A model generated the notes under the pieces. That model did no database searches. It had not been told where the DNA came from and saw only the letters and a list, made by a program, of their open reading frames with translations. Below, one piece after another: positions 46,412 to 57,114 of a DNA stretch of 64,000 nt. The DNA is from Arthrobacter ipis (lineage in GTDB: Bacteria; Actinomycetota; Actinomycetes; Actinomycetales; Micrococcaceae): the NCBI RefSeq assembly GCF_014694315.1, contig NZ_JAAOXD010000001.1, forward strand, positions 869,859 to 933,858. The letters run 5' to 3'. Positions within the stretch are counted from its first letter, which is position 1. The number at the start of each line of letters is the position of its first letter. The translations under genes and the position numbers were made by a program.

Positions 46412-47988
46412 CAGGAGTTTGCCTCGGTTACGGAATCGGGGGCGCTGACGGAATCAGAAGTGATGTTGTGCAGCGAGCCGGCTGTGTGCACAGCCCTCAG
46501 CGGGGCCGCCGCCTTGTTGACGGTTTCCTGTGCCTCGGCCGGGTTGCTTGAATCTGCAACGATGCCGCCGCCGGCCTGGACGTAGGCGCGTCCCTCGCGC
46601 AGCAGCGCAGAGCGGATGGCGATGGCCATGTCCATGTCGCCGGCGAAGTCCAGGTAGCCCACGACTCCCCCGTAGATGCCGCGCCGGTGGGGCTCGATTT
46701 CATCCAGGAGTCGCAGGGCCCGGGGCTTCGGAGCGCCCGAGAGGGTTCCGGCCGGGAAGGTGGCCTTCAGGACGTCATAGGCCTTGGCCGTGGGAGCCAG
46801 GCGTCCGACGACGGTGGAGACCAGGTGCATGATGTGGCTGAACCGCTCCACCTCCATGAACTGCGTGACGTCCACGGAACCCGCCACGCAGACCTTCGAC
46901 AGGTCGTTCCGGGACAGGTCCACCAGCATGAGGTGCTCCGCCCGTTCCTTCTGGTCCGCGAGGAGCTCCTCGGCCATCGCTTTGTCCGCGTCCACGGTCT
47001 TGCCGCGCGGCCGGGAGCCTGCAATCGGGTGGGTGATGACGTCCTCGCCGGTGACGGTCACCAGCGCCTCCGGCGACGAGCCGACGATCGAATACTGGCG
47101 GCCGTCGGCGTCCTCGAGGCTGAAGATGTACATATACGGGCTCGGGTTGGTGTTGCGCAGCACCCGGTAGACGTCCAGCGGCGACGCCCCGCACTCCATC
47201 TCGAAGCGGCGGGAGATGACCACCTGGAAGACCTCGCCGTCCACGATCGCTTCCTTGCCACGGTCGAGGGCGGCGAGGTAGTCGGGCTCGTGCCAGCGCT
47301 CCTGGACGCTGGCGGCAAAATCGAGGGCCGCCGGCTCCAGCACGGACACCGGCTGGACCACCGGGGTGCTGATGCGTGCCAGCAGTTGCTTCACGCGGGC
47401 GACGGCGTCATGCCAGGCCTCGTCCACGCGATCGGAGCTGTTGTCGAAGTTGATGGCGTTGGCGATCAGCAGCACAGTGCCGTCCATGTTGTCGTGGACG
47501 GCCATGTCCGTGACGAGGTTCAGGGCCAGCTCGGGAAGCTGCAGGTCATCCTCGGGCGGGCTGGTCAGCCTTTCCCAGTGGCGGACCGTCTCCCAGCCCA
47601 GGAATCCCACCAGCCCGGAGGTGAACGGCGGGAGCCCGTCGAAGCGGTCGGTGCGCAGCGCCTCGATGGTGTCGCGGATGGCATCAACAGGGTTTCCGTC
47701 CACGGGGACGCCGGCCGGCGGCTCGCCCAGCCAGTGCGCCTGCCCGTCCTTGGTGGTCAGCGTGGCCCGGGACCGGGAACCAATGAAGGAGTAGCGCGAC
47801 CAGGCGCCGCCGACGGCCGCCGACTCCATGAGGAACGTTCCCGGCTGGCCCTGCGCCAGTTTCCGGTACAGCCCGATCGGCGTTTCGGCATCCGCCAGCA
47901 CCTTCAGCCGGACAGGGATGACGCGGCTGTGGGCGGCGAGTTCCCGGAATTCTTCGAGGCCAGGGCTGATGATTCCGAGGTCCTGCAT
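46411..47988 (-). CDS. trpE: Anthranilate synthase component I
   Basis: 525 residues. It converts chorismate to anthranilate with ammonia from TrpG. Chorismate-binding blocks are clear: PSPYMYIF, HPIAGSRPRGKT, LVDLSRNDL and FPAGTLSGAPKPRALRLLDEIE. An N-terminal feedback region (LMESAAVGGAWSRYSFIG) is present. trpG and trpD are not in the window. The 90-base gap after hisI has no run of Trp codons, so no classic attenuator is evident. Confidence 0.96.
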   Translation of the reverse strand: MQDLGIISPGLEEFRELAAHSRVIPVRLKVLADAETPIGLYRKLAQGQPGTFLMESAAVGGAWSRYSFIGSRSRATLTTKDGQAHWLGEPPAGVPVDGNPVDAIRDTIEALRTDRFDGLPPFTSGLVGFLGWETVRHWERLTSPPEDDLQLPELALNLVTDMAVHDNMDGTVLLIANAINFDNSSDRVDEAWHDAVARVKQLLARISTPVVQPVSVLEPAALDFAASVQERWHEPDYLAALDRGKEAIVDGEVFQVVISRRFEMECGASPLDVYRVLRNTNPSPYMYIFSLEDADGRQYSIVGSSPEALVTVTGEDVITHPIAGSRPRGKTVDADKAMAEELLADQKERAEHLMLVDLSRNDLSKVCVAGSVDVTQFMEVERFSHIMHLVSTVVGRLAPTAKAYDVLKATFPAGTLSGAPKPRALRLLDEIEPHRRGIYGGVVGYLDFAGDMDMAIAIRSALLREGRAYVQAGGGIVADSSNPAEAQETVNKAAAPLRAVHTAGSLHNITSDSVSAPDSVTEANS

Positions 47989-48078
47989 CGCTATTGGTTC
48001 TCCGTCTGTTCTTGGTGGTGCCTGTTGAGTGTAGGGCCGTTGGGTGGAGGTGCCTGCTGGGTGGACGAGCTTCGGCCG

Positions 48079-48522
48079 CTAGCTGGCCGAACCTGCCACA
48101 ACGTCGAAGGCCCGGCCGTCGAAGCACGTCCGTGTACCGGTGTGGCATGCAGCGCCCACCTGGTCCACCCGCACGAGGAGGGCATCGCCGTCGCAGTCCA
48201 GGGCCACCGACTTGACCCACTGCACGTGGCCGGACGTGTCACCCTTGCGCCAATACTCCTGGCGGGAGCGCGAGTAGAACGTCACGCGACCGGTGGTCAT
48301 GGTCCGGTTCAGGGCCTCGTCGTCCATCCAGCCCAGCATGAGGACCTCGTTGGTGTCGAACTGCTGCACGATGGCAGCCACAAGTCCGGCACCGTCGCGC
48401 TTGAGCGCCGAGGCAATCCCGGCCGGAAGGGGGCTTCCGGGCAGGAGGCTATCGCCGGCGTCGGACGAAGGGGCACCGGCTGTAGGGGCGGGGGCGGGGC
48501 TGGGGGCGGGCTGCTCAGACAT
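48079..48522 (-). CDS. hisI: Phosphoribosyl-AMP cyclohydrolase
   Basis: 147 residues. It opens the adenine ring of phosphoribosyl-AMP in histidine synthesis. Metal ligands are visible in [11 protein letters not shown] and [12 protein letters not shown]. The first ~30 residues are Pro/Ala-rich and not conserved. ATG 48522 is taken as the start; longer starts enter the divergent TIGR03085 promoter region. It heads the tryptophan run and is split from hisE, as usual in actinobacteria. Confidence 0.94.
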   Translation of the reverse strand: MSEQPAPSPAPAPTAGAPSSDAGDSLLPGSPLPAGIASALKRDGAGLVAAIVQQFDTNEVLMLGWMDDEALNRTMTTGRVTFYSRSRQEYWRKGDTSGHVQWVKSVALDCDGDALLVRVDQVGAACHTGTRTCFDGRAFDVVAGSAS

Positions 48523-48661
48523 CACGTCAAGTCTAGTGCCCCCGCCGGGACGCTGGCACGAGGGCCGTCTGTCACCCGCCCGCCCCTGTGAACGACGGCA
48601 CAAATTCACCTGGATCAACAGACTGCGCAACTCTCGCGGGGACGTGCTAGTTTTCCAAGTG

Positions 48662-49306
48662 ATGCATTTCGTCGATCCGTCCCGAGAAGTTCTGGCCGAG
48701 ACCCTGCTGGCGGCCGGTCCTGACTCCCCCACGCTCTGCAAGGGCTGGCAAACCAGGGACCTCGCAGCTCACCTGTACCTGCGGGAGCGGAAAGCTGCCG
48801 TCGGGCTGGGCCTGGTCATCAAGAGCCTGTCCAAGGCCTCGGACAAGGCAACCGCCCGCCTGGCCGGAAAGCTCCGGACCGCCGACGAGTATGCCAAGCT
48901 CGTGAACTCCTTCCGCGCCGGACCGCCCGCGCTCTCGCCCATGAAGATCAAGGCGCTGGATGAGAGCTCCAACCTGATCGAATACTTCGTCCACACGGAG
49001 GACATCCGGCGCGCCGTTGACCGCTGGGCCCCCCGCGCCCTCGACGCGGAATACTCGGACGCACTGTGGGATGAGCTCGTCAAGCGGGCAGCCATCCTCT
49101 ACCGCGGCGTGGACCTCGGCATCGTCCTGGTCAGCCCCTCGGGCCCCAGGCACGTCGCCAAGCGCGCACCTGTGTCCGTGGCTATCGTGGGTGAACCCGG
49201 CGAACTGCTGATGCACGCCCACGGCCGCACCCGCCATGCGCTGGTGACCTTCGAAGGCCAGCCGGACGCCGTCGCCCTCCTCCAGGCAGCCGAAGTAGGG
49301 CTGTAA
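48662..49306 (+). CDS. TIGR03085-family DinB-like protein
   Basis: 214 residues. N-terminal helices contain [20 protein letters not shown], the mycothiol-dependent/DinB-like pattern with a metal-binding His, and the later HTEDIRRA block. The family is named TIGR03085 (metal-binding, function unknown) and is common in actinobacteria. ATG 48662 is chosen; no clear ribosome site is present. It is divergent from hisI and convergent with hisF. Confidence 0.85.
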   Translation: MHFVDPSREVLAETLLAAGPDSPTLCKGWQTRDLAAHLYLRERKAAVGLGLVIKSLSKASDKATARLAGKLRTADEYAKLVNSFRAGPPALSPMKIKALDESSNLIEYFVHTEDIRRAVDRWAPRALDAEYSDALWDELVKRAAILYRGVDLGIVLVSPSGPRHVAKRAPVSVAIVGEPGELLMHAHGRTRHALVTFEGQPDAVALLQAAEVGL

Positions 49307-49307
49307 C

Positions 49308-49381
49308 AAAGCAACGCGGGGTGGTCCCCTATCGCCCAATAACCTCGGGTTTTTGGGCGATAAGTGACCCCGCGTTGCTTT
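49308..49381. terminator. Large palindrome between TIGR03085 gene and hisF
   Basis: A 15-bp outer stem (49308-49322 with 49367-49381) and a 10-bp inner stem (49330-49339 with 49353-49362) separated by an internal loop. The ends are AAAG/CTTT. It can terminate both convergent transcripts and resembles a dispersed intergenic palindrome. Confidence 0.82.
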
Positions 49382-49398
49382 TCAGAGCCAGGGGAGGA

Positions 49399-50175
49399 TC
49401 AGCGGACCTCGAAGCCGGCGTCGCGGATTGCGGCCTTGACCTGGGACATCATGTCGTCCGGGCCCCAGTGGAAAATCGAGGCGGCCAGCACTGCGTCCGC
49501 GCCCGCCTGGACGGCAGGAGCGAAGTGGGCCGGTTCCCCGGCGCCGCCCGAAGCGATGATCGGAACCTTGACTGCTGACCGGACCAGCCGGATGAGCTCG
49601 AGGTCGAAGCCGTCCTTGGTGCCGTCGGCGTCGATGGAGTTCAGCAGGATCTCACCGACCCCGCGGTCCGCCGCTTCCTTGGCCCAGGCAACGGCGTCAA
49701 TTCCGGTGCCCTGCCGGCCACCGTGGGTGGTCACTTCAAAGCCCGACGGCGTGGGCTGGGATCCGGGGCGGACGCGCCGGGCGTCCACGGACAGCACCAG
49801 CACCTGGGACCCGAAGTGCCGGGTGATTTCGTCGATGACGTCGGGGCGGGCCACGGCGGCGGTGTTGATGGAGGCCTTGTCGGCTCCGAAGCGCAGCAGC
49901 TTGTCCACCTCGGCAACGCCGCGGACGCCGCCGCCGACGGTGAGCGGTATGAACACTTCCTCGGCGGTGCGGCGGACGACGTCGAACGTGGTCTCCCGGT
50001 TGCCGGAGGACGCGGTCACGTCCAGGAAGGTGAGTTCGTCAGCGCCGGCGTTGTCGTAACGGTGCGCCAGTTCCACCGGGTCCCCCGCGTCGCGAAGGCC
50101 TTCGAAATTGATGCCCTTGACCACGCGGCCGGCATCAACGTCCAGGCAGGGGATAACGCGGACGGCTACAGCCAT
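49399..50175 (-). CDS. hisF: Imidazole glycerol phosphate synthase subunit HisF
   Basis: 258 residues, a TIM barrel cyclase that uses ammonia from HisH. The catalytic Asp residues lie in [16 protein letters not shown] and VLSVDARRV. Phosphate loops VGGGVRG and ASGGAGEP are present. It follows hisG by 48 bases. hisH and hisA are outside the window. Confidence 0.96.
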   Translation of the reverse strand: MAVAVRVIPCLDVDAGRVVKGINFEGLRDAGDPVELAHRYDNAGADELTFLDVTASSGNRETTFDVVRRTAEEVFIPLTVGGGVRGVAEVDKLLRFGADKASINTAAVARPDVIDEITRHFGSQVLVLSVDARRVRPGSQPTPSGFEVTTHGGRQGTGIDAVAWAKEAADRGVGEILLNSIDADGTKDGFDLELIRLVRSAVKVPIIASGGAGEPAHFAPAVQAGADAVLAASIFHWGPDDMMSQVKAAIRDAGFEVR

Positions 50176-50223
50176 GACTTCTCCTGTTGTACTGCTGGGG
50201 TGTGCTGTCTGAGGAAAACCGGG

Positions 50224-51084
50224 TCAGATCCGGCAGGCGTGGATGCTGCTGACCAGGATGGCACGGGCGCCGAGGTCGTACAGCTCGTCCATGATCCGGT
50301 TGGTTTCCTTCTTGGGCACCATGGAGCGGACGGCCACCCACTCGGAATCGCGCAGCGGCGAGACGGTGGGTGATTCCAGGCCGGGCGTGAGCCCGGCGGC
50401 CTGCTCCACGAGCTCCTTGCGGATGTCGTAGTCCATGAGCACGTACTGCCGCGCCACCAGCACACCCTGCAGGCGGCGGATCAGGACCTCGATCTCCTTG
50501 GCTGTGCCGTTGGCGGCCCCGCCGTCGCCGGTGCGGCGGATGAGGACGGCCTCGGACTTCAGGATCGGATCCCCGAAAATTTCCATGCCGGCGGCCTTGA
50601 GGGTGTTGCCCGTTTCCACGACGTCGGCGATGGCATCCGCGACGCCAAGACGCACGGAGGATTCCACGGCGCCGTCCAGCCGGACCACCTTCGCCTTGAT
50701 GCCCCGCTCCGCCAGGTAATCGCGCAGGAGCCCGTCGTAGCTGGTGGCAAGCCGCTTGCCTTCGAGTTCATCTACCGCGCGGAAATCACCGATCGGCCCG
50801 GCGAACCGGAACGTTGAGGCGGCGAAGCCCAGCGGAAGCAGTTCCTCAGCCTCCACCTGCGCGTCCAGCAGGAGGTCGCGGCCGGTGATCCCGACGTCGA
50901 GCGTTCCCTGCCCGACGTAAACGGCGATGTCCCGGGGGCGGAGGAAGAAGAACTCGATGTCGTTGTCGGGGTCCACCATGACCAGCTCGCGGCTGTCACG
51001 GCGCTGGCGGTAGCCCGCCTCGGACAGCATCGCGGAGGCGGCTTCGGACAGGGATCCCTTGTTGGGTACGGCTACACGCAGCAT
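50224..51084 (-). CDS. hisG: ATP phosphoribosyltransferase, long form
   Basis: 286 residues, the first enzyme of histidine synthesis. The N-terminus [13 protein letters not shown] and the PRPP-binding [14 protein letters not shown] block are typical. The C-terminal ~75 residues form the ACT-like regulatory domain of long-form HisG, which allows histidine feedback and removes the need for HisZ. Confidence 0.96.
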   Translation of the reverse strand: MLRVAVPNKGSLSEAASAMLSEAGYRQRRDSRELVMVDPDNDIEFFFLRPRDIAVYVGQGTLDVGITGRDLLLDAQVEAEELLPLGFAASTFRFAGPIGDFRAVDELEGKRLATSYDGLLRDYLAERGIKAKVVRLDGAVESSVRLGVADAIADVVETGNTLKAAGMEIFGDPILKSEAVLIRRTGDGGAANGTAKEIEVLIRRLQGVLVARQYVLMDYDIRKELVEQAAGLTPGLESPTVSPLRDSEWVAVRSMVPKKETNRIMDELYDLGARAILVSSIHACRI

Positions 51085-51142
51085 TAGGAGGTCTTTCTGG
51101 TTTGGAAGTTTGTGTCAGGCAAGCGGGGCCACGCAGAGGCGG

Positions 51143-51406
51143 CTAGAGATGCTTGTAGACGTCTTCCAGGCTGAGTCCCTTGGCTAGCATCAGGACCTGC
51201 AGGTGGTACAGGAGCTGCGAGATCTCCTCGGCGGCGGCTTCGTCGGATTCGTACTCGGCTGCCATCCAGACTTCGGCCGCTTCCTCCACGACTTTCTTGC
51301 CGATGCCGTGGATTCCCGACTCCAGTTCAGCGACGGTGCGGGAGCCCTCGGGGCGGGTCGCTGCCTTCTCGCTCAGTTCTGCGAACAGCGTCTCGAAATT
51401 CTTCAC
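51143..51406 (-). CDS. hisE: Phosphoribosyl-ATP pyrophosphatase
   Basis: 87 residues, full HisE size. It removes pyrophosphate from phosphoribosyl-ATP. The MazG-like helical motif [14 protein letters not shown] with conserved Glu residues binds magnesium. GTG 51406 after GGAGGG is chosen; longer starts lack homology. It precedes hisG by 58 bases. Confidence 0.94.
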   Translation of the reverse strand: MKNFETLFAELSEKAATRPEGSRTVAELESGIHGIGKKVVEEAAEVWMAAEYESDEAAAEEISQLLYHLQVLMLAKGLSLEDVYKHL

Positions 51407-51462
51407 GCCCTCCAGCCTACTTGCTCGGGGCGGGGGCCCGCCTGTCGGGCAGTTCCATAACG

Positions 51463-51500
51463 GCGGGGATGTGAGCGATGACACACGCCCGCATCCCCGC
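51463..51500 (-). terminator. Hairpin between ribH and hisE
   Basis: A nine-bp perfect stem (GCGGGGATG with CATCCCCGC) and a 20-base loop, in the 122-base gap after ribH. No U-run follows, so it may only attenuate or protect the transcript. Confidence 0.4.
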
Positions 51501-51528
51501 ACCTGCCCCGGAACCGGGGAAATACTTT

Positions 51529-52029
<501 letters not shown>

Positions 52030-52731
52030 TCAGTCTTGTTCGATATCGAAAGTGTCAGTGCCGGTGCGGGGCAGGCCCGCCGTCTCGGTGTCGAGGGTCA
52101 GCAGGTGGTCCATGCGGTCCTTTTTGGTCTGCAGGTACCGGAGGTTCTGTTCGCGGGACGGCACCTCGGTGGGCACCATCTCGACGACCTTGACGCCGGC
52201 CATGGCCAGGCGGTTCTGCTTGTCCGGGTTGTTGCTCAGCAGCCGGATCTCGTGCAGGCCCATCTCGGCCAGGATCTGCGCCGCAGCCTTGTAGCAGCGG
52301 GCATCCACAGGCAGTCCCAGCTGTTCGTTGGCCTCGACGGTGTCGAACCCGGCCTCCTGCAGGGCGTAGGCCTTGATCTTGTTGGCCAGCCCGATGCCGC
52401 GGCCTTCCTGGCCGCGCAGGTACAGCAGCGTGCCGCCGTTCTCGGCGATCAGTTCCAGGGCGTAGGCGAGCTGCTCGCCGCAGTCGCAGCGGTAGGAGCC
52501 AAAAACATCCCCCGTGAGGCATTCCGAATGGAGGCGCACCAGGGGCGCCTTCCCGTCTTTGGGCGGATTCGGGGAACTGACGGCGAGGTGTTCGGCGCCG
52601 GTCACCAGATCGGTCCAGGCCTGCGACACGAAACTACCGAACGCCGTAGGCAGCTGCACTACGGGTCCTTTGCTCACCGGATGCGGGGACCGGCCGTTGC
52701 TGCTCGGTTCCACTGCTTGAGATGCCGTCAT
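52030..52731 (-). CDS. ribA: GTP cyclohydrolase II
   Basis: 233 residues. It opens GTP to the pyrimidine precursor of riboflavin. Zinc cysteines are in [25 protein letters not shown] sequence; [11 protein letters not shown] and RLLSNNPDK are typical. It is a stand-alone enzyme, not fused to ribB as in many actinobacteria; the two genes overlap by four bases. Confidence 0.95.
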   Translation of the reverse strand: MTASQAVEPSSNGRSPHPVSKGPVVQLPTAFGSFVSQAWTDLVTGAEHLAVSSPNPPKDGKAPLVRLHSECLTGDVFGSYRCDCGEQLAYALELIAENGGTLLYLRGQEGRGIGLANKIKAYALQEAGFDTVEANEQLGLPVDARCYKAAAQILAEMGLHEIRLLSNNPDKQNRLAMAGVKVVEMVPTEVPSREQNLRYLQTKKDRMDHLLTLDTETAGLPRTGTDTFDIEQD

Positions 52732-53456
52732 CGTGTTTCCCCTTCTCCGGCCGGACTGACTTCCAAACTGCTCTCCTGTGAAGATACACGGTGGCCGGCT
52801 CCCAGATAGCCAACCAGGTCCTCGATCGAGATCAAGGGGCAGCCATGCTCGGCAGCGAAAACCCGGAGTCCATCCAGCCGCATCATTTCACCGTCGTCGT
52901 ACACCACTTCGGCGATCACGCCCACCGGCTGCAAGCCGGCGAGCCGGCAGAGGTCGACGGCCGCTTCGGTGTGGCCGGGGCGCTCACGCACTCCCCCATT
53001 AACGGCCCGCAGCGGAAAAATATGCCCGGGACGGGTCAGCGTGTCCGGGCCGCTCTGCGGATCGGCGATGACACGGGCGGTGAGCGCCCGGTCGGTGGCC
53101 GAGATGCCGGTGCTTACGCCGGTGGCGGCGTCGCAGGACACGGTGTAGGCCGTGCCCTTCGAATCCTGGTTGACCTCCACCATCGGCGGCAGTTGCAGCG
53201 CGTCGGCCCGGGCACCGTCAAGCGGCACGCAGATGACGCCGGAGCTGTACCGGATGGTCCAGCCCATGAGCGCCGGGGTGGCGTGCTGGGCAGCGAAGAT
53301 GATGTCGCCTTCGTTTTCCCGGTCTTCGTTATCCACCACCAGGACCGGCTTGCCGGCCGCCATCGCGCGGACGGCGTCCTCGATCGGGTCGAGCTTCAGG
53401 GGAACCGAGATCAGTGCGTCGGAGACCGCCGCGTCGAGCTTTGCCGTGCCGTTCAC
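52728..53456 (-). CDS. ribB: 3,4-dihydroxy-2-butanone-4-phosphate synthase
   Basis: 242 residues. It makes the four-carbon unit of riboflavin from ribulose 5-phosphate. The acidic metal loop [12 protein letters not shown] and [22 protein letters not shown] motifs are present. It overlaps ribE and ribA by four bases each, consistent with tight coupling. Confidence 0.96.
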   Translation of the reverse strand: MNGTAKLDAAVSDALISVPLKLDPIEDAVRAMAAGKPVLVVDNEDRENEGDIIFAAQHATPALMGWTIRYSSGVICVPLDGARADALQLPPMVEVNQDSKGTAYTVSCDAATGVSTGISATDRALTARVIADPQSGPDTLTRPGHIFPLRAVNGGVRERPGHTEAAVDLCRLAGLQPVGVIAEVVYDDGEMMRLDGLRVFAAEHGCPLISIEDLVGYLGAGHRVSSQESSLEVSPAGEGETR

Positions 53457-54124
53457 CGCTGAACCTCCGAATCTTCCGTGCCGAACTCCGTGACGTGCGC
53501 GAATTCCGAACCTCCAGTGCGGAAAGCAAGTAGCCGCTCCGTGTACTTGGCCAGTACATCCACTTCAAGGTTTACCCTGCCGCCGGCAGGCTTGGCTCCG
53601 AGGCCGGTGTCGGCCAGGGTGGTGGGGATGAGCCCTACCTCGAACCACGGTGCCGTCTCGGCTGCCGGGCTGACCTCGGTGACGGTGAGGGAGACGCCGT
53701 CGATGGCGATGGAACCCTTTTCCGCGATGTAGCGCGCCAGCCGCTGCGGCACGCCGAACCGGAGCCGTTCCCAGTTTCCCTGCGGCTCGCGTTCGAGCAG
53801 TTCGCCGACGCCGTCCACATGTCCCTGGACCACGTGGCCGTCGAGGCGCCCGCCGGCCGGGACACAGCGTTCCAGGTTGACGGGGTCGCCCGCCGCAAGC
53901 TCGCCGATGGTGCTGCGGATAAGGGTCTCGCCCATGACGTCGACGCTGAAGTCCTTGCCGTCGATGGCCGTGGCGGTGAGGCAGACGCCATTGACGGCGA
54001 TGGAGCCGCCCAGCGGCAGCCCGTCAGCGGTTCCGGGGGCGTGCAGGCGCAGCGTTGCGCTCGAGTCCCCGTTCCGGTCCACGAACAGGACCTTTCCCTG
54101 TTCGGCGATAATTCCGGTGAACAT
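53453..54124 (-). CDS. ribE: Riboflavin synthase alpha chain
   Basis: 223 residues, two tandem lumazine-binding domains. It dismutates two lumazines to riboflavin. The start MFTGII is the invariant N-terminus, which fixes ATG 54124; this overlaps the ribD stop by one base (TGATG). VNGVCLT and IDGVSLTV mark equivalent sites in each half. Gene naming varies (ribC or ribE). Confidence 0.96.
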   Translation of the reverse strand: MFTGIIAEQGKVLFVDRNGDSSATLRLHAPGTADGLPLGGSIAVNGVCLTATAIDGKDFSVDVMGETLIRSTIGELAAGDPVNLERCVPAGGRLDGHVVQGHVDGVGELLEREPQGNWERLRFGVPQRLARYIAEKGSIAIDGVSLTVTEVSPAAETAPWFEVGLIPTTLADTGLGAKPAGGRVNLEVDVLAKYTERLLAFRTGGSEFAHVTEFGTEDSEVQR

Positions 54125-55305
54125 CAGTAGCCTCCCATGGCTGTGCCCGCAGCTGTGCGGGGTGGTAGTGAATCGGTTGACGTTGATTGTGTTGATGCTG
54201 GCTTTGCCGCTGCGGGCAGGTCCTGCGGTACGGCCGCTTCCTCCGGGCGCAGGTGCAGGCGAAGGTCCCTGCCCAGGAACTGGACCGCGCCGCCGGATGC
54301 GGCATCCCAATCCCAGCGCTGTGCCTCCGCCAGCGTTCCAATGCCGAGGCCGTTGAGTGCCGGCGTTCCGGAGCCCAGCAGCGTGGGGGCCAGGTAGACG
54401 ATGAGTTCATCCACGAGTCCTTCGCCCAGGAAGGCGCTGAGGATCTTCGACCCACCCTCCACCATGACGTGCCGGGTGCCCGCTGCGAACAGCATGGCCA
54501 GGCCCTCGTGCGGGTCCCGTGTGGGCAGGTGCAGCACCTTGCCGTCATCGCCGCGCACGGCGGCGTCTTCAGGCACGTCGCGAAGTCCCATGACGGCGCG
54601 CAGCGGCTGCTTTCCGATGGCATCGCCGTTGGCGTCGCGGGCTGTAAGGCGCGGGTTGTCCACCAGAACGGTCTGCGTTCCCACCAGGATTGCATCGATG
54701 CGGCTCCGGATGCCGTGGTTGTCCGCCAGCGACTCCGGGCTGGAAATCCACTGGCTGGTGCCGTCCTCGGCCGCGATCCGGCTGTCCAGGGTCTGGGCGA
54801 TGTGCAGGGTGACGAACGGGCGCTTGGCGTCGACCGCCTGGAACCAGCGCCGGTTCAGCTCCAGCGCACGCTCGGCGGCCAGCCCGCTGCGCACGCTGAC
54901 ACCCGCAGCCCGCAGGGTGGCGGCGCCGCCGGCGGCCGGGTCATGGGGGTCGTCGACGGCGTACACGACGTTCGCTATCCCGGCGTCGATGATGGCCTGC
55001 GCGCACGGCCCCGTGCGGCCCACGTGGTTGCACGGCTCCAGGGTGACCACCATGGTTGACCCGTGAAGATCGACGCCGGCGCTGGTCGCCACCGCTATCG
55101 CGTCGGCTTCGGCGTGCGCGGTGCCGGCACCGCGGTGGTATCCCGTGGCCAGCTGGCTACCGTCAGGTCCGACGACGACGGCGCCCACCAGCGGGTTGGC
55201 GCCCCGGGGACCTTGCAGGGCGGCTTCCAGGGCTATGTCCATGGCGGCTGTTTCAGCGGCGGTGAAGGCCGGTACCGGCTGGCCGTTCGTTTGGAAGCCG
55301 GTCAC
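54124..55305 (-). CDS. ribD: Bifunctional riboflavin deaminase/reductase
   Basis: 393 residues. The N-terminal deaminase has the zinc motifs HAEADAI and PCNHVGRTGPC. The C-terminal reductase (DHFR-like) shows TLHIAQTLDSRIA and EGGSKILSAFL. It overlaps the upstream transporter stop by four bases. The last ~30 residues are Pro/Ala/Thr-rich and variable. Confidence 0.96.
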   Translation of the reverse strand: MTGFQTNGQPVPAFTAAETAAMDIALEAALQGPRGANPLVGAVVVGPDGSQLATGYHRGAGTAHAEADAIAVATSAGVDLHGSTMVVTLEPCNHVGRTGPCAQAIIDAGIANVVYAVDDPHDPAAGGAATLRAAGVSVRSGLAAERALELNRRWFQAVDAKRPFVTLHIAQTLDSRIAAEDGTSQWISSPESLADNHGIRSRIDAILVGTQTVLVDNPRLTARDANGDAIGKQPLRAVMGLRDVPEDAAVRGDDGKVLHLPTRDPHEGLAMLFAAGTRHVMVEGGSKILSAFLGEGLVDELIVYLAPTLLGSGTPALNGLGIGTLAEAQRWDWDAASGGAVQFLGRDLRLHLRPEEAAVPQDLPAAAKPASTQSTSTDSLPPRTAAGTAMGGY

Positions 55306-56012
55306 TTGGACACCGCCGGATCCGGGAAGGCGGTCTCAACCTTGACGGCCGCGGGGCCCGACTGGGTCTGGACCCGAGAAGCCCGCCACCAGACGATGAA
55401 GCCGGCCAGGGTGAAGAAGCCGTAGAAAAGGTACATGAAAGCGCTGGCAAAGTATCCGGCGCTGAAGAGCAGCGGAACGCCCACCACGTCCACTGCGACC
55501 CAGATCAGCCAGAACTCGGTCCAGCCGCGGGCCATGCCGTACGTGGCAAGGAGCGAGCCCGTAAACGTCCAGGCGTCGGCCCACACCGGCGGGTAGGAGC
55601 CCAGGGAGTCGAAGAGCGGGGTGAGGGCAGCGGTGCCGGCCACCAGCGCGAGTACCAGCGCCACCCGGGTCCTGGCACTGGCCCACGTGGGTGCGATCGC
55701 CGTCGAGGACCCTGACGCCCGGCGGCTCTGCTGCCAACGCTGCCAGCCGTAGACGGCCACGATGATGAACATGACCTGCCGCCCGGCCTGGCCCCAGAGG
55801 GTGGCCGGCGTGGCGGAGCCGAAGACGTTGCCCAGAAAGACCGTCAACAGAAGGAGGTTGCCGGCGATGCCTACCGGCCAGGCCCAGACCTTGCGCCGCA
55901 TGCCGCCGAGGGCACTGGCCAGGCCGAAGATGTTTCCCAGCACTTCGCGGAGAATGAGCACTGATCCGCCCACGGGTATCTGTGCCTCGAAGAGCCAACG
56001 CAGAATGTCCAT
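55302..56012 (-). CDS. ribM: PnuC-type transporter, probable riboflavin uptake
   Basis: 236 residues with about seven membrane segments. Pattern and the WQRW and WLIWVAVDVVGVPLLF stretches match the PnuC family. PnuC itself carries nicotinamide riboside, but relatives behind FMN riboswitches in actinobacteria (RibM/PnuX) import riboflavin. Here it is the first gene after an FMN riboswitch and overlaps ribD by four bases, which favours riboflavin. Confidence 0.87.
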   Translation of the reverse strand: MDILRWLFEAQIPVGGSVLILREVLGNIFGLASALGGMRRKVWAWPVGIAGNLLLLTVFLGNVFGSATPATLWGQAGRQVMFIIVAVYGWQRWQQSRRASGSSTAIAPTWASARTRVALVLALVAGTAALTPLFDSLGSYPPVWADAWTFTGSLLATYGMARGWTEFWLIWVAVDVVGVPLLFSAGYFASAFMYLFYGFFTLAGFIVWWRASRVQTQSGPAAVKVETAFPDPAVSK

Positions 56013-56108
56013 GCGTGCGTGCCGTTCCTTCCCTCAAGAGCCGAGACTGCTCCGGGGGTATACGACAGCGAAACGCAGCGGCGTTCTGGAACGCCACAAG
56101 TACAGCTG

Positions 56109-56257
56109 TACGTGCTTCTCTCATCCAGACTTTAACTGTCGGTACCGGAATTTCACCAGTTCAACCGTCCGCCGGGCTTCCGTGAAGGAAACACCGGCTC
56201 GCGGGTCGCGGACTGTCACCGCCGGTTCGGACTTACACCGACCCCGGAGCACGTATT
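56109..56257 (-). ncRNA. FMN riboswitch
   Basis: Read on the minus strand, the leader contains the conserved FMN aptamer parts: GCTCCGGGGTCGGTG near the 5' end, AACCGGCGGTGACAGTCCGC, GAACTGGTGAAATTCCGG, and the 3' GATGAGAGAAGCACG. The closing stem pairs ACGTGCT with AGCACGT. It controls ribM-ribD-ribE-ribB-ribA-ribH. No strong terminator is seen before ribM, so control may act on translation or through a distant structure. Confidence 0.97.
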
Positions 56258-56323
56258 GTGTGTTGCTATTCTGACACAACTTGGCGGGTGCCCAGGCTAT
56301 TCCCGCTACAAGCCGTCATGCGG

Positions 56324-56357
56324 CCGTCATGGAGGCCAATGGCGGCTTCCATGACGG
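56324..56357 (-). terminator. Hairpin after rpe
   Basis: CCGTCATGGA pairs with TCCATGACGG around a GC-rich middle. It lies 30 bases after the rpe stop, between rpe and the riboflavin promoter. No U-run, so termination is only possible. Confidence 0.4.
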
Positions 56358-56386
56358 GCTCCTGACTGGGCCTCGGGGACTGAACG

Positions 56387-57043
56387 CTAAAGGCTGCCCG
56401 CTTTGCGCAGCCGGTCGATAGCGCCGGACGGATCTGCGGCGCCGTACACTGCGGACCCGGCGACGAAGACGTTGGCCCCGGCTTCCGCCGCACGGACAAT
56501 GGTCTCCTCGGTAATCCCGCCATCAACCTGAATGGCGACGTTCACGCCGGATCCCTCGATCGCGGCGCGGGCACGGCGGATCTTGGGCAGCGTGAGGTCG
56601 AGGAACGCCTGGCCGCCAAAACCGGGCTCCACTGTCATGATCAGCAGCATGTCCAGCTCCGGGAGCATGTCCAGGTAGGGCTCCAGCGCGGTGGCGGGAC
56701 GCAGCGCCATCCCGGCCTTCGAACCACGGGCCCGCAGCTCCCTGGCAAGTTTCACCGGCGCGATGGATGCCTCGGCGTGGAACGTCACGGAGGCAAGGCC
56801 GGCGTCCGCATAACCGGGCGCCCAGCGGTCGGCGTCGGAAATCATGAGGTGGGCATCCAGTGGAACCGGGCTGACCGCCTGGATCCGCTGTACTACCGGA
56901 AGTCCCAGGGTGAGGTTGGGGACAAAGTGGTTGTCCATCACATCCACATGCACGGAATCGGCGTTGCTGATTTTCTGCAGCTCGGCTTCGAGGTTCACGA
57001 AGTCGGCGGAGAGGATGCTGGGGTTGATGCAGCACTGCGTCAT
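56387..57043 (-). CDS. rpe: Ribulose-phosphate 3-epimerase
   Basis: 218 residues. It interconverts ribulose and xylulose 5-phosphate in the pentose phosphate pathway, linking to the phosphoketolase elsewhere in this window. Motifs [28 protein letters not shown] and [10 protein letters not shown] carry the metal and catalytic Asp residues. It is in line with rsmB (72-base gap). Confidence 0.96.
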   Translation of the reverse strand: MTQCCINPSILSADFVNLEAELQKISNADSVHVDVMDNHFVPNLTLGLPVVQRIQAVSPVPLDAHLMISDADRWAPGYADAGLASVTFHAEASIAPVKLARELRARGSKAGMALRPATALEPYLDMLPELDMLLIMTVEPGFGGQAFLDLTLPKIRRARAAIEGSGVNVAIQVDGGITEETIVRAAEAGANVFVAGSAVYGAADPSGAIDRLRKAGSL

Positions 57044-57114
57044 GCGGGGTCCTTTCGCGGGACGGAAGTCCGGGGTGTGGAAACGGTCATTGGGAACTCA
57101 GCGCTTGCGCGGAC

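Noticed and set aside
47989..48078. Tryptophan attenuator leader peptide before trpE
   Set aside because: No short frame with consecutive Trp codons and no competing hairpins were found in the 90-base gap.
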